Origin: Clostridia bacterium | GTDB lineage: Bacteria; Bacillota; Clostridia; Christensenellales; CAG-138 | Direction of reading: 5' to 3' | Length of the DNA stretch: 64,000 nucleotides | NCBI GenBank assembly: GCA_017524445.1 | Contig: JAFXVP010000012.1 | Coordinates: 1-64,000, forward strand | Part shown: positions 33,475-39,955 of the stretch, piece after piece | How positions within the stretch are numbered: the first letter of the stretch is position 1 | Layout: each line of letters begins with the position of its first letter | Program-made: the position numbers and the translations under genes | The notes under the pieces: model-generated | Database searches by the model: none | What the model was told of the DNA's origin: nothing | Seen by the model: the letters and a program-made list of their open reading frames with translations, nothing else

Positions 33475-34289
33475 GCGCGCCTGTTATCATTCTGATCACC
33501 ACGCTGGTCATCACCGCGATCGGCATCGTCGTCGGCGCGGGGCTCGTGTTCACCGGCAAGAAATTCCACGTTCCGGTCGACGAGCGCGAAACGGAGGTCC
33601 GTGAGTGCCTGCCCGGCAACAACTGCGGCGCATGCGGCTTTGCGGGCTGCGACGCGGCTGCGGCGGCGATCGTCGCAGGCGACGCGCCGGTCAACGTCTG
33701 CCCCGTCGGCGGCAGTCCCGTCGCCGAAAAGATCGGCGGCATCATGGGCTCCGACGCGACGTTCGTCGAACGCAACATCGCGTTCGTCCGCTGCAAGGGC
33801 GCGTGTGAAGCGTCCGGTCTGCAGGGCAACTACGTGGGCATCCACGACTGCCGCTCCGCGGCGCTTGCAGGCATCAACCTCAAGAACTGCGACTACGGCT
33901 GCATGGGGCTCGGCTCCTGCGTCAGCGTCTGTCCGCAGGGCGCGATCAAGCTCGTAGACGGCGTCGCGGTCGTGAACCGCAAGCTGTGCGTCGCCTGCGG
34001 TCTGTGCGTCAAGACCTGCCCGAAGGGACTCATCGAGCTGATCCCGGAAAGCAAGTTCGTCGCGGTGCAGTGTATGAACCGAGACAAGGGTCCGCAGGTC
34101 AGAAAGGTCTGCTCTGCGGGCTGCATCGGCTGCACGCTTTGTACGCGGCAGTGCGAGCACGACGCGATCCACATGGACGGCAACCTTGCAAAGATCACCT
34201 ACGAAAACTGCACGCAATGCGGCAAGTGTGCAGCAAAGTGCCCGGCGGGCGTCATCACGCCGCCCTGTCCCGCAAAGAAGGAGGCATAA
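33471..34289 (+). CDS. rnfB: Rnf complex subunit B (polyferredoxin subunit)
   Basis: The 272-residue product has an N-terminal membrane anchor, the four-cysteine Fes motif (ECLPGNNCGACGFAGCDAAA and a later C in NVCPVGG), and further ferredoxin motifs CDYGCMGLGSCVSVCP, CVACGLCVKTCP, CIGCTLCTRQC and CTQCGKCAAKCP. RnfB receives electrons from reduced ferredoxin on the cytoplasmic side. The number of clusters is at the high end but not unusual for Clostridia. nrfA starts 3 bases after its stop, so nitrite reductase is embedded in the same message. Confidence 0.95.
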   Translation: MSAPVIILITTLVITAIGIVVGAGLVFTGKKFHVPVDERETEVRECLPGNNCGACGFAGCDAAAAAIVAGDAPVNVCPVGGSPVAEKIGGIMGSDATFVERNIAFVRCKGACEASGLQGNYVGIHDCRSAALAGINLKNCDYGCMGLGSCVSVCPQGAIKLVDGVAVVNRKLCVACGLCVKTCPKGLIELIPESKFVAVQCMNRDKGPQVRKVCSAGCIGCTLCTRQCEHDAIHMDGNLAKITYENCTQCGKCAAKCPAGVITPPCPAKKEA

Positions 34290-34292
34290 GCG

Positions 34293-35600
34293 ATGGAAAA
34301 ACGCAATCAAGCTGCAAAGCTCATCATCGGCGCGGTCGTTGTGATCATTGCCGTGCTGTTCCTTGCGGGTATCGTCAGTCAGCATGATATCAAGTACAAA
34401 TCCGGTCCTCTTTCCCGCGAAGACGTCAATTATCAGCAGATCGAAGCGCCGGCAGCGGAGGCAAAGGACGGGACCATCCCGGCGGACGCCTGGAAAGCGG
34501 CGTATCCCGATATCGTCATGACGATGAAGCAGAACGCCGAAAACGACGAGATCGCCGACTATCTGGAGCTTGACCCGTACCTTCTGGAGATCTACGAGGG
34601 ATTCGGCTTCGCGAAGGAATACGGCAGCGCGCGCGGTCACGAATACACGCTCGAGGACGTCGCAAACACGGCGCGTCCGCACCCGCTTGCCAACTGCCTG
34701 ACCTGCAAGACGCCGAATTTTGCAAAGCTCGTGCAGGATCAAGGCGTCTCCGCCTATAAGCTCCCGTTTGACGAGGTCCTTGCGGAGATCCAAAGTAACG
34801 GCGAAGCGGTCAGCTGCTACACCTGCCACGGCAACAACGCGGGCAACAAGGGCGAGATCGTGATCACGCACACGTACGTGAACAAGGCGCTCGGCGCGAA
34901 CGCGGCGGCGATCGATCCCGCAACGCTTTCCTGCGGACAGTGCCACATCGAGTACTACTTCACCCCCGAAGACAAGGAAACGATGATGCCGTACCACTCC
35001 GTTGCGGAGATGACGCCGGAAGCGATCTACGACTTCTACACCGCGCTCGGCTATACCGACTGGACGCAGGAGAGCACCGGCGCAAAGATGCTCAAGGCGC
35101 AGCATCCCGAGATGGAAACGTACCTTGCCGGACCGCACGCCGGCGATCTGAACTGCGCCGACTGCCATATGCCGGTCGAACAGAACGCGGAAACGCAGAA
35201 CATCTACCACAGCCACTACATCGTGAGCCCGCTCAACGATAAGTCCCTGCTGGAATCCTGCCTTGCCTGTCACAAGGACAAGGGCATCAATACCATCGAA
35301 GAGATGATCGCGTTCGTCAGGAACATCCAGAGCCGCATCACCGCGGAGGAGACCCGCGTGGGCAACCTGCTCGCGGAATTCAAGAATGCGCTTGCCGCCG
35401 AGAATCAGAGCGGCAAACGGACCGACGATCAGCTTGATCCGATCCGGGAGCTGTACCGGAAAGCGCAGTGGTTCTTCGACTTCTGCTACGTCGAAAACGC
35501 CGAAGGCGCGCACAACTCCGATCTGGCGTCGCGCTGCCTCGATACGGCGGAAAACCTCATCAATGAAGGCATGAAGCTGATCGCCGCGCTCGGCGAATAA
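34293..35600 (+). CDS. nrfA: Ammonia-forming cytochrome c nitrite reductase (pentaheme NrfA)
   Basis: The 435-residue product has one N-terminal membrane segment (residues 9-28) and five heme-attachment motifs: CLTCK at 135-139 (the lysine-ligated active-site heme), CYTCH 175, CGQCH 214, CADCH 288 and CLACH 323. Catalytic residues are visible: R114 in ARGHEY, Y221 in CHIEYYF and H271 in QHPEMET. It reduces nitrite to ammonium with six electrons outside the membrane. RBS GGAGGC lies before ATG 34293, only 3 bases after rnfB. No NrfH-type tetraheme quinol dehydrogenase is encoded nearby, so the electron donor is unexplained; proximity to Rnf suggests direct or flavin-mediated transfer from RnfG. 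That link is inference. Confidence 0.95.
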   Translation: MEKRNQAAKLIIGAVVVIIAVLFLAGIVSQHDIKYKSGPLSREDVNYQQIEAPAAEAKDGTIPADAWKAAYPDIVMTMKQNAENDEIADYLELDPYLLEIYEGFGFAKEYGSARGHEYTLEDVANTARPHPLANCLTCKTPNFAKLVQDQGVSAYKLPFDEVLAEIQSNGEAVSCYTCHGNNAGNKGEIVITHTYVNKALGANAAAIDPATLSCGQCHIEYYFTPEDKETMMPYHSVAEMTPEAIYDFYTALGYTDWTQESTGAKMLKAQHPEMETYLAGPHAGDLNCADCHMPVEQNAETQNIYHSHYIVSPLNDKSLLESCLACHKDKGINTIEEMIAFVRNIQSRITAEETRVGNLLAEFKNALAAENQSGKRTDDQLDPIRELYRKAQWFFDFCYVENAEGAHNSDLASRCLDTAENLINEGMKLIAALGE

Positions 35601-35614
35601 CCCTCAAACCAACT

Positions 35615-35652
35615 TGCGGCAAAGGGCGTATGACCCTTTGCCGCATTCTTTC
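35615..35652 (+). terminator. Strong intercistronic hairpin between nrfA and resB
   Basis: TGCGGCAAAGGG and its perfect complement (12 bp) enclose a 7-base loop, followed by TTCTTTC. It ends 13 bases before the resB ATG. It may terminate most transcripts after nrfA, or stabilise the upstream message; resB has no visible promoter of its own or clear Shine-Dalgarno. Confidence 0.65.
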
Positions 35653-35658
35653 AATCCC

Positions 35659-36909
35659 ATGGAAATCCTGAAAAAAATCTGTAAGTTCATCGCGTCGATG
35701 CGTTTTGCGATCATCCTGCTGATCGTGGTCGCCATCGCCTGCGTCGTCGGCTCGCTCGTCCCGCAGGGCGAACAGTTCGCGCTGTACCGGGATTCGTATT
35801 CCGAGCGGACGGCGGCGTTCATCCTCGCCTTTCACCTCGACGACGTGTTTCACAGCTGGTGGTTTATCACGCTTGTCGCGCTGCTCTGCCTTTCCGTGTT
35901 GCTCTGCAACCTCACGCGCGTCCGTTCGCTGATCCAACAAACAAAGCACGCCGCGGACCCCGTTCACGCGATCGCCGAAGCGCCGACCGCGACCGCCTCC
36001 GGCGTTGTTGATCCCGAACCGGTCTTTCGTCGTCTGCATTTTTACCGCCCGGTCAAGGCGGCCGTCGACGGAAAGGACGTTCTGTTCGGCTGCCGCAACC
36101 GCCTCGGCTTCTGGGGCGCTTGGGTGTGTCATATCGGCATCGTGCTGATCGTTCTGGGCTACGCTTTCGGGCAGATGACGCTGTTTTCAACGGAGGTCTA
36201 CGGCACGCCCGGGCAGACAAAGCCGATCGAAAACACGCCGTACGAAGTCACGATCGACGATTTTCAGATCGACCGCAGCGAGACCGGGTTTATCGAGCAG
36301 TACGTTTCGACGCTGACCGTCAGAAATACCGAGACCGGTGAAACGCAGCGCGGTACGTCGAGCGTCAACCATCCCGCGGTTCTCGGCGGATACAAGTTTT
36401 ATCAGACGGCAAGCGGCAGCGCCGTGCGCGTGACGATCGCCGAGGACGGCGTACCGTTTGAAAGCGCGGATCTCTGCGTCGGCGAGGAGCTGACAATCGA
36501 TTTTCTGCCGGGGCTGTCTCTGTACCTCGCCGCATATGAGCCGGACCACGGCGGCATGCCCGCGTATCATATCCTGTTCTTCTACAACGGGCAGCACATG
36601 GACGTTGGCAAGACATACTTTGCGCCGGGCGCCGTGATCGACCTGCGCCCCTACGCGATCACACTGTCCGAGCCGCTCGACTATACGCTGCTGCGTGTCA
36701 AGAAGGACTCGTTCGCATGGCTCGTCGCGGTCGGCGCGGTCCTCACCGCGCTCGGGCTGTTCTTCGCGCTGTACGTCGTGCCGGAAACGCTCTGGGCGGT
36801 ACGGGATGAAGACGGCACTTGGACGGTCAACGGCAGAAGCCGGAAGCTTGCGCCGCTGTTTATCGGGCAGTTCGACCGTGCGGTGAAAGGAAAGGAGGCG
36901 GCAAAATGA
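35659..36909 (+). CDS. resB: Cytochrome c biogenesis protein ResB (System II)
   Basis: The 416-residue product matches ResB/Ccs1: a helix pair at the start (MRFAIILLIVVAIACVVGSLVPQGE), HSWWFITLVALLCLSVLLCNLTR, a third helix with WGAWVCHIGIVLIVLGYAFGQ, a 200-residue extracytoplasmic domain, and a final helix near residue 355-380. With CcsA it transports heme and attaches it to apocytochrome c outside the membrane. The start at 35659 is judged from family alignment; the upstream DNA is occupied by a strong hairpin and lacks a good RBS. The only c-type cytochrome in the window is NrfA, its evident client. Confidence 0.9.
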   Translation: MEILKKICKFIASMRFAIILLIVVAIACVVGSLVPQGEQFALYRDSYSERTAAFILAFHLDDVFHSWWFITLVALLCLSVLLCNLTRVRSLIQQTKHAADPVHAIAEAPTATASGVVDPEPVFRRLHFYRPVKAAVDGKDVLFGCRNRLGFWGAWVCHIGIVLIVLGYAFGQMTLFSTEVYGTPGQTKPIENTPYEVTIDDFQIDRSETGFIEQYVSTLTVRNTETGETQRGTSSVNHPAVLGGYKFYQTASGSAVRVTIAEDGVPFESADLCVGEELTIDFLPGLSLYLAAYEPDHGGMPAYHILFFYNGQHMDVGKTYFAPGAVIDLRPYAITLSEPLDYTLLRVKKDSFAWLVAVGAVLTALGLFFALYVVPETLWAVRDEDGTWTVNGRSRKLAPLFIGQFDRAVKGKEAAK

Positions 36910-37757
36910 TCAAGGCGGAAAGCATTCTGTTTCTGATCACGCTCGCGGCGTACTTCGTCACGATGCTCCTGTATTTCCTGTACGTTGCGGTCAAAAAGCC
37001 CGCGCTTTCGAAGCTTGCGATCCGCGTACAGATCGCGGTGCTGCTTGTGCATACGGCGGCGATCATTCTGCGCGGGGTCGCCATGGGGCGGCTGCCGATG
37101 GCAAACCTGTATGAGTTTTCCACCGCGTTTGCCTGGGCGCTCGCGCTCGTCTCTTTGGTCTTTATCCTGAAATTCAACTTCCCCGTGCTCGGCGCGTTCA
37201 GCTCCCCCGTCACGCTGCTGCTCGCGGTGTACGCGGGCATGCAGAAGCTGAATGAGCTCCGGGTCATCGAAGCAAACGGCGTGGACAGCATCCGAAACCT
37301 CATGCCGGCGTTACGAAGCTCGTGGCTCGGCATCCATGTCTCCACCGTCATCGTCGCGTACGGCGCGTTCGGCGTGTCGTTCGTGCTGTCGATCATCTTC
37401 CTGCTGCGCGACAGAATGAAGGAGAACGGCTTCTGGGACACGCACATCCCGAAAAAGGAAAAGCTCGACACGATCAGCTACCGCTGCGTCTCGCTCGGCA
37501 TGATGTTCCTGACCGTGACGATCTTTATCGGCGGCATCTGGGCGGAAAACGCCTGGGGCAGCTACTGGACCTGGGATCCCAAGGAGACGTGGGCGCTCGT
37601 GACGTGGATGATCTACCTCGTCTATCTGCACCTTCGGATCCGCCGCGGCTGGAACGGCAAGACCGCCGCGATCTTCGGCGTCGTGGGCTTTGTATGCGTG
37701 CTGTTCACCTATATCGGCGTGAATACGCTGCTGCCCGGACTGCACAGTTACAAATAA
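36906..37757 (+). CDS. ccsA: Cytochrome c biogenesis protein CcsA/ResC (System II heme synthetase)
   Basis: The 283-residue product has eight hydrophobic segments and the tryptophan-rich WWD-type motif WGSYWTWDPKETWALVTW, which binds heme before attachment, plus a histidine in SSWLGIHVSTVI as an axial-ligand candidate. It pairs with ResB. ATG 36906 overlaps the resB stop by 4 bases and follows AAAGGAGGCGG. Attachment of heme to CxxCK sometimes needs a dedicated CcsA variant; whether this is such a variant cannot be told from sequence. Confidence 0.93.
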   Translation: MIKAESILFLITLAAYFVTMLLYFLYVAVKKPALSKLAIRVQIAVLLVHTAAIILRGVAMGRLPMANLYEFSTAFAWALALVSLVFILKFNFPVLGAFSSPVTLLLAVYAGMQKLNELRVIEANGVDSIRNLMPALRSSWLGIHVSTVIVAYGAFGVSFVLSIIFLLRDRMKENGFWDTHIPKKEKLDTISYRCVSLGMMFLTVTIFIGGIWAENAWGSYWTWDPKETWALVTWMIYLVYLHLRIRRGWNGKTAAIFGVVGFVCVLFTYIGVNTLLPGLHSYK

Positions 37758-37786
37758 TACGATTTACTGTATAATCATTCAAAAAT

Positions 37787-37820
37787 AACGGCTGCAGGCT
37801 TGACGCAGGCGGCCGTTTTT
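37787..37820 (+). terminator. Terminator after ccsA
   Basis: AACGGC ... GCCGTT stem with an inner CAGGC-rich loop followed by TTTTTG. TTGACG inside the loop, 18 bases before TATGAT (37823-37828), could form the promoter for the next gene. Confidence 0.7.
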
Positions 37821-37861
37821 GTTATGATATAATTTGACAAATAAGAGGAGGGACTTATCGG

Positions 37862-38506
37862 ATGTCGATTCAAATGCGCGAGTACCGGAACCCGAACAAC
37901 GGAAATCTTCCGCTGCGCGTGGCGAAGGGTCATTTTGCAACCAGCCACAGCCACATCAACTACTACGTGGATCTGACCATGACCAAATACTGCCTGCCCG
38001 AAGCGCGTGAAGCCGCGGTCCATCTGGCGAACCGGTTCAAATCGACCACGCTCGTCGATACGATCCTCTGCCTCGACGGCACCGAGGTCATCGGCGCGTG
38101 CATGGCAAGCGAGCTCACCAAGCAGAGCTACACGAGCATGAACGCGGGCCGCGCGATCTGCGTCGTCACGCCGGAGCACACGACCGGCAGCCAGCTTTTG
38201 TTCCGCGACAACACCGCGCCCATGATCCGCGGCAAGAACGTGCTGATCCTTGCGGCGTCCGTCTCCACGGGCTATACGGCGCTCGGCGCGATCGAAGCGA
38301 TCCGCTACTACGGCGGCGAAACCGTCGGCATCTGCTCGATCCTCGCGAACATCAAGGAGCTTGCGGGCTACCCGGTCAGCTCGATCTGCAACACGAGTCA
38401 CCTTTGGGACGATTATCAGAGCTCTCCCGCGCACGAATGCCCGCTGTGCAAGGCCGGCGTCAAGCTCGACGCCATGGTCAATACGTACGGCTTCTCCAGC
38501 TTCTGA
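37862..38506 (+). CDS. Phosphoribosyltransferase-like protein (orotate PRTase-related)
   Basis: The 214-residue product has a type I PRTase layout with GKNVLILAASVSTGYTALGA as a degenerate PRPP loop and LCLDGTEVIGACMA upstream; the acidic pair normally present in the PRPP motif (DD or ED) is replaced here by AA, so catalysis is doubtful or altered. The C-terminus has CPLCKAG, one CxxC pair. Similar Clostridia proteins are often labelled orotate phosphoribosyltransferase, but no pyrimidine genes are near and regulatory roles are possible. GAGGAGG precedes the ATG. Confidence 0.7.
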   Translation: MSIQMREYRNPNNGNLPLRVAKGHFATSHSHINYYVDLTMTKYCLPEAREAAVHLANRFKSTTLVDTILCLDGTEVIGACMASELTKQSYTSMNAGRAICVVTPEHTTGSQLLFRDNTAPMIRGKNVLILAASVSTGYTALGAIEAIRYYGGETVGICSILANIKELAGYPVSSICNTSHLWDDYQSSPAHECPLCKAGVKLDAMVNTYGFSSF

Positions 38507-38512
38507 GCTTCG

Positions 38513-38545
38513 GTCTGTTGAAATGCTTTCAACAGACTGTTTTTT
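38513..38545 (+). terminator. Terminator after the PRTase-like gene; hairpin A of structured element copy 1
   Basis: GTCTGTTGAAA, loop TGC, TTTCAACAGAC, then TGTTTTTT. At the same relative position copy 2 of the element has a different stem (TCGATGAAAG and complement, 39142-39165), so a hairpin here is conserved in position but not in sequence. Confidence 0.85.
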
Positions 38546-38630
38546 CAGCTTTCGCCTATCATCCTCCAGATGATACGAGCGGCGAAAGCTGCAGGGAGTC
38601 AAATGCACCGCACATGTCGCTGCATTTGAC
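38546..38630 (+). other. Structured repeat element, copy 1 (between PRTase-like gene and dfx)
   Basis: Hairpin B: CAGCTTTCGCC (38546-38556) pairs with GGCGAAAGCTG (38581-38591), enclosing an inner TATCATC/GATGATA stem. Hairpin C: GTCAAATGCA (38598-38607) pairs perfectly with TGCATTTGAC (38621-38630) around the loop CCGCACATGTCGC. Copy 2 at 39171-39255 keeps the outer stem and loop but changes stem C with compensatory pairs. The 125 bases from here to dfx hold a possible promoter TTTACC/TATAAA at about 38699-38720. Confidence 0.7.
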
Positions 38631-38755
38631 GGATTGATCCGCCGTTCTTCTTCCGAAGCGTACGTGCGCGCGTCTACAACGCGCTTATGCTGCTCGTTTT
38701 ACCAAGAAGCGCACCTAAAACTTTTATAAAGAAACCAAACAAGGAGGAAATCACT

Positions 38756-39130
38756 ATGGAAATGAAATTCTATCGCTGCGAAACCTGCGGACAGATCATT
38801 GCGATCGTCAAAAAGAAGGGCTGCCCCGTCATGTGCTGCGGCAAGCCGATGAAGGAGATCGAGCCCGGCTCGGTCGACGCGTCGCTTGAAAAGCACGTCC
38901 CCGTTTATACCGTCGAAGGCGACAAGGTCGTCGTGAAGATCGGCTCGGCCGCGCATCCGATGCTCCCCGAACACTATATCGAATGGGTCGCCCTGCAGAC
39001 GAAGCTCGGCAATCAGAGAAAGGCGCTGCAGCCCGGCGACGCGCCCGAGGTCTGCTTCAAACTCTGCTGCGACGACGAGGTCGAGGCGGTCTACGCCTAC
39101 TGCAACCTGCACGGACTCTGGAAGGCATAA
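38756..39130 (+). CDS. dfx: Desulfoferrodoxin (superoxide reductase with desulforedoxin domain)
   Basis: The 124-residue product has an N-terminal desulforedoxin domain with CETC and MCCG binding the structural iron, then the superoxide reductase domain: EKHVPVYTVEGD, HPMLPEHYIEWVAL (histidine ligands) and YCNLHGLWKA with the cysteine and histidine ligands of the catalytic iron. It reduces superoxide to peroxide without making oxygen, and rubrerythrin downstream would remove the peroxide. ATG 38756 follows AAGGAGG. A structured element precedes it and another follows it. Confidence 0.95.
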   Translation: MEMKFYRCETCGQIIAIVKKKGCPVMCCGKPMKEIEPGSVDASLEKHVPVYTVEGDKVVVKIGSAAHPMLPEHYIEWVALQTKLGNQRKALQPGDAPEVCFKLCCDDEVEAVYAYCNLHGLWKA

Positions 39131-39141
39131 GCGCTTCGCTT

Positions 39142-39255
39142 TCGATGAAAGCAGGCTTTCATCGAGTTTACAGCTTTCGCCTATCATCCTTCGGACGATG
39201 CGAGCGGCGAAAGCTGCAAGGTGTCAGATCCGCCGCGCATGTCGCCGGCTCTGAT
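39142..39255 (+). other. Structured repeat element, copy 2 (between dfx and rbr)
   Basis: Hairpin A is TCGATGAAAG/CTTTCATCGA (39142-39165). Hairpin B repeats CAGCTTTCGCC/GGCGAAAGCTG exactly (39171-39181, 39206-39216). Hairpin C is GTCAGATCCG (39223-39232) and CGGCTCTGAT (39246-39255) around loop CCGCGCATGTCGC. Relative to copy 1, three stem C pairs are exchanged as pairs (A-T to G-C, G-C to C-G, A-T to G-C) while the loop differs at one base. Only 35 bases remain to the rbr ATG, so this copy is in the 5' leader or intercistronic RNA of rbr. Confidence 0.72.
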
Positions 39256-39290
39256 GGATTTTATTTGTTTTATTCACGCAAGGAGGGCAC

Positions 39291-39827
39291 ATGAACAAGT
39301 ATTCCGGAACAAAAACCGAACAGAACCTGCTCGCCGCGTTCGCGGGCGAATCGCAGGCGCGCAACAAGTACACCTACTTTGCCTCGAAGGCGAAGAAGGA
39401 CGGCTACGAACAGATCTCCGCGCTCTTTTTAAAGACCGCGGACAACGAAAAGGAACATGCAAAGCTGTGGTTCAAGGAGCTTGACGGCATCGGCACGACC
39501 GCCGAGAACCTCAAAGCCGCCGCGGACGGCGAAAACTACGAGTGGACGGACATGTACGAGGGCTTTGCGAAGACCGCCGAGGAGGAGGGTTTCCCGGAAC
39601 TTGCCGCAAAGTTCCGCCTTGTCGCCGCGATCGAAAAGCACCACGAGGAGCGCTATCGCGCGCTCTTGAAGAACGTTGAGACCGCCGCCGTCTTTGAAAA
39701 ATCGGAGGTCAAGGTCTGGGAATGCCGCAACTGCGGACACATCGTCGTGGGCACGAAAGCGCCGGATATTTGCCCCACCTGCGCGCATCCGCAGGCGTAT
39801 TTCGAGGTCAACTGCGAGAATTATTGA
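39291..39827 (+). CDS. rbr: Rubrerythrin
   Basis: The 178-residue product has a ferritin-like four-helix domain with [19 protein letters not shown] and [14 protein letters not shown], then a second ExxH pair ([11 protein letters not shown]), forming the non-heme di-iron site. A C-terminal rubredoxin-type domain follows with WECRNCGHI and CPTCAHP. It reduces hydrogen peroxide using electrons from NAD(P)H via rubredoxin-type carriers. AAGGAGGGC precedes ATG 39291. Lying with dfx, it completes superoxide and peroxide removal in an anaerobe. Confidence 0.96.
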   Translation: MNKYSGTKTEQNLLAAFAGESQARNKYTYFASKAKKDGYEQISALFLKTADNEKEHAKLWFKELDGIGTTAENLKAAADGENYEWTDMYEGFAKTAEEEGFPELAAKFRLVAAIEKHHEERYRALLKNVETAAVFEKSEVKVWECRNCGHIVVGTKAPDICPTCAHPQAYFEVNCENY

Positions 39828-39831
39828 CACT

Positions 39832-39885
39832 GACAACCCCTCAGTCATGGCAAGCCATGACAGCTCCCCTTACACAGGGGAGCCA
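39832..39885. repeat. Half-copy of the MITE-like palindromic repeat
   Basis: ACAACCCCTCAGTCATGGCA... through CTCCCCTTACACAGGGGAGCC is colinear with the right end of the 19062-19263 element (ACAATCCCTCCGTCAGCCG ... CTCCCTTTGCACAAGGGAGGC). Both contain a GTCA[T/G]..-type stem followed by a terminal hairpin, with base changes that keep pairing. Confidence 0.6.
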
Positions 39886-39901
39886 AGAAACCGGTACATG
39901 C

Positions 39902-39933
39902 AAAAGCGGAGGAATTGTTCCCTCCGCTTTTTG
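39902..39933. terminator. Bidirectional terminator between rbr and the TIR gene
   Basis: AAAAGCGGAGG, loop AATTGTTC, CCTCCGCTTTTT. A and T runs on both sides let it act on both converging genes. Confidence 0.8.
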
Positions 39934-39955
39934 TTCGCTATTCTCTGTAATTTGT

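Noticed and set aside
34200..34300. A hidden nrfH gene near nrfA
   Set aside because: No CxxCH motifs outside nrfA were found in 33400-37800 and the gap between rnfB and nrfA is only 3 bases.
33291..35513. 740-codon minus-strand ORF opposite rnfB and nrfA
   Set aside because: Antisense shadow; the plus strand carries complete ferredoxin and heme motifs.
38546..39255. The two structured elements as plain terminators
   Set aside because: Hairpins B and C lack T-runs after them and show conserved loop and covarying stem, unlike simple terminators; only hairpin A of copy 1 qualifies.
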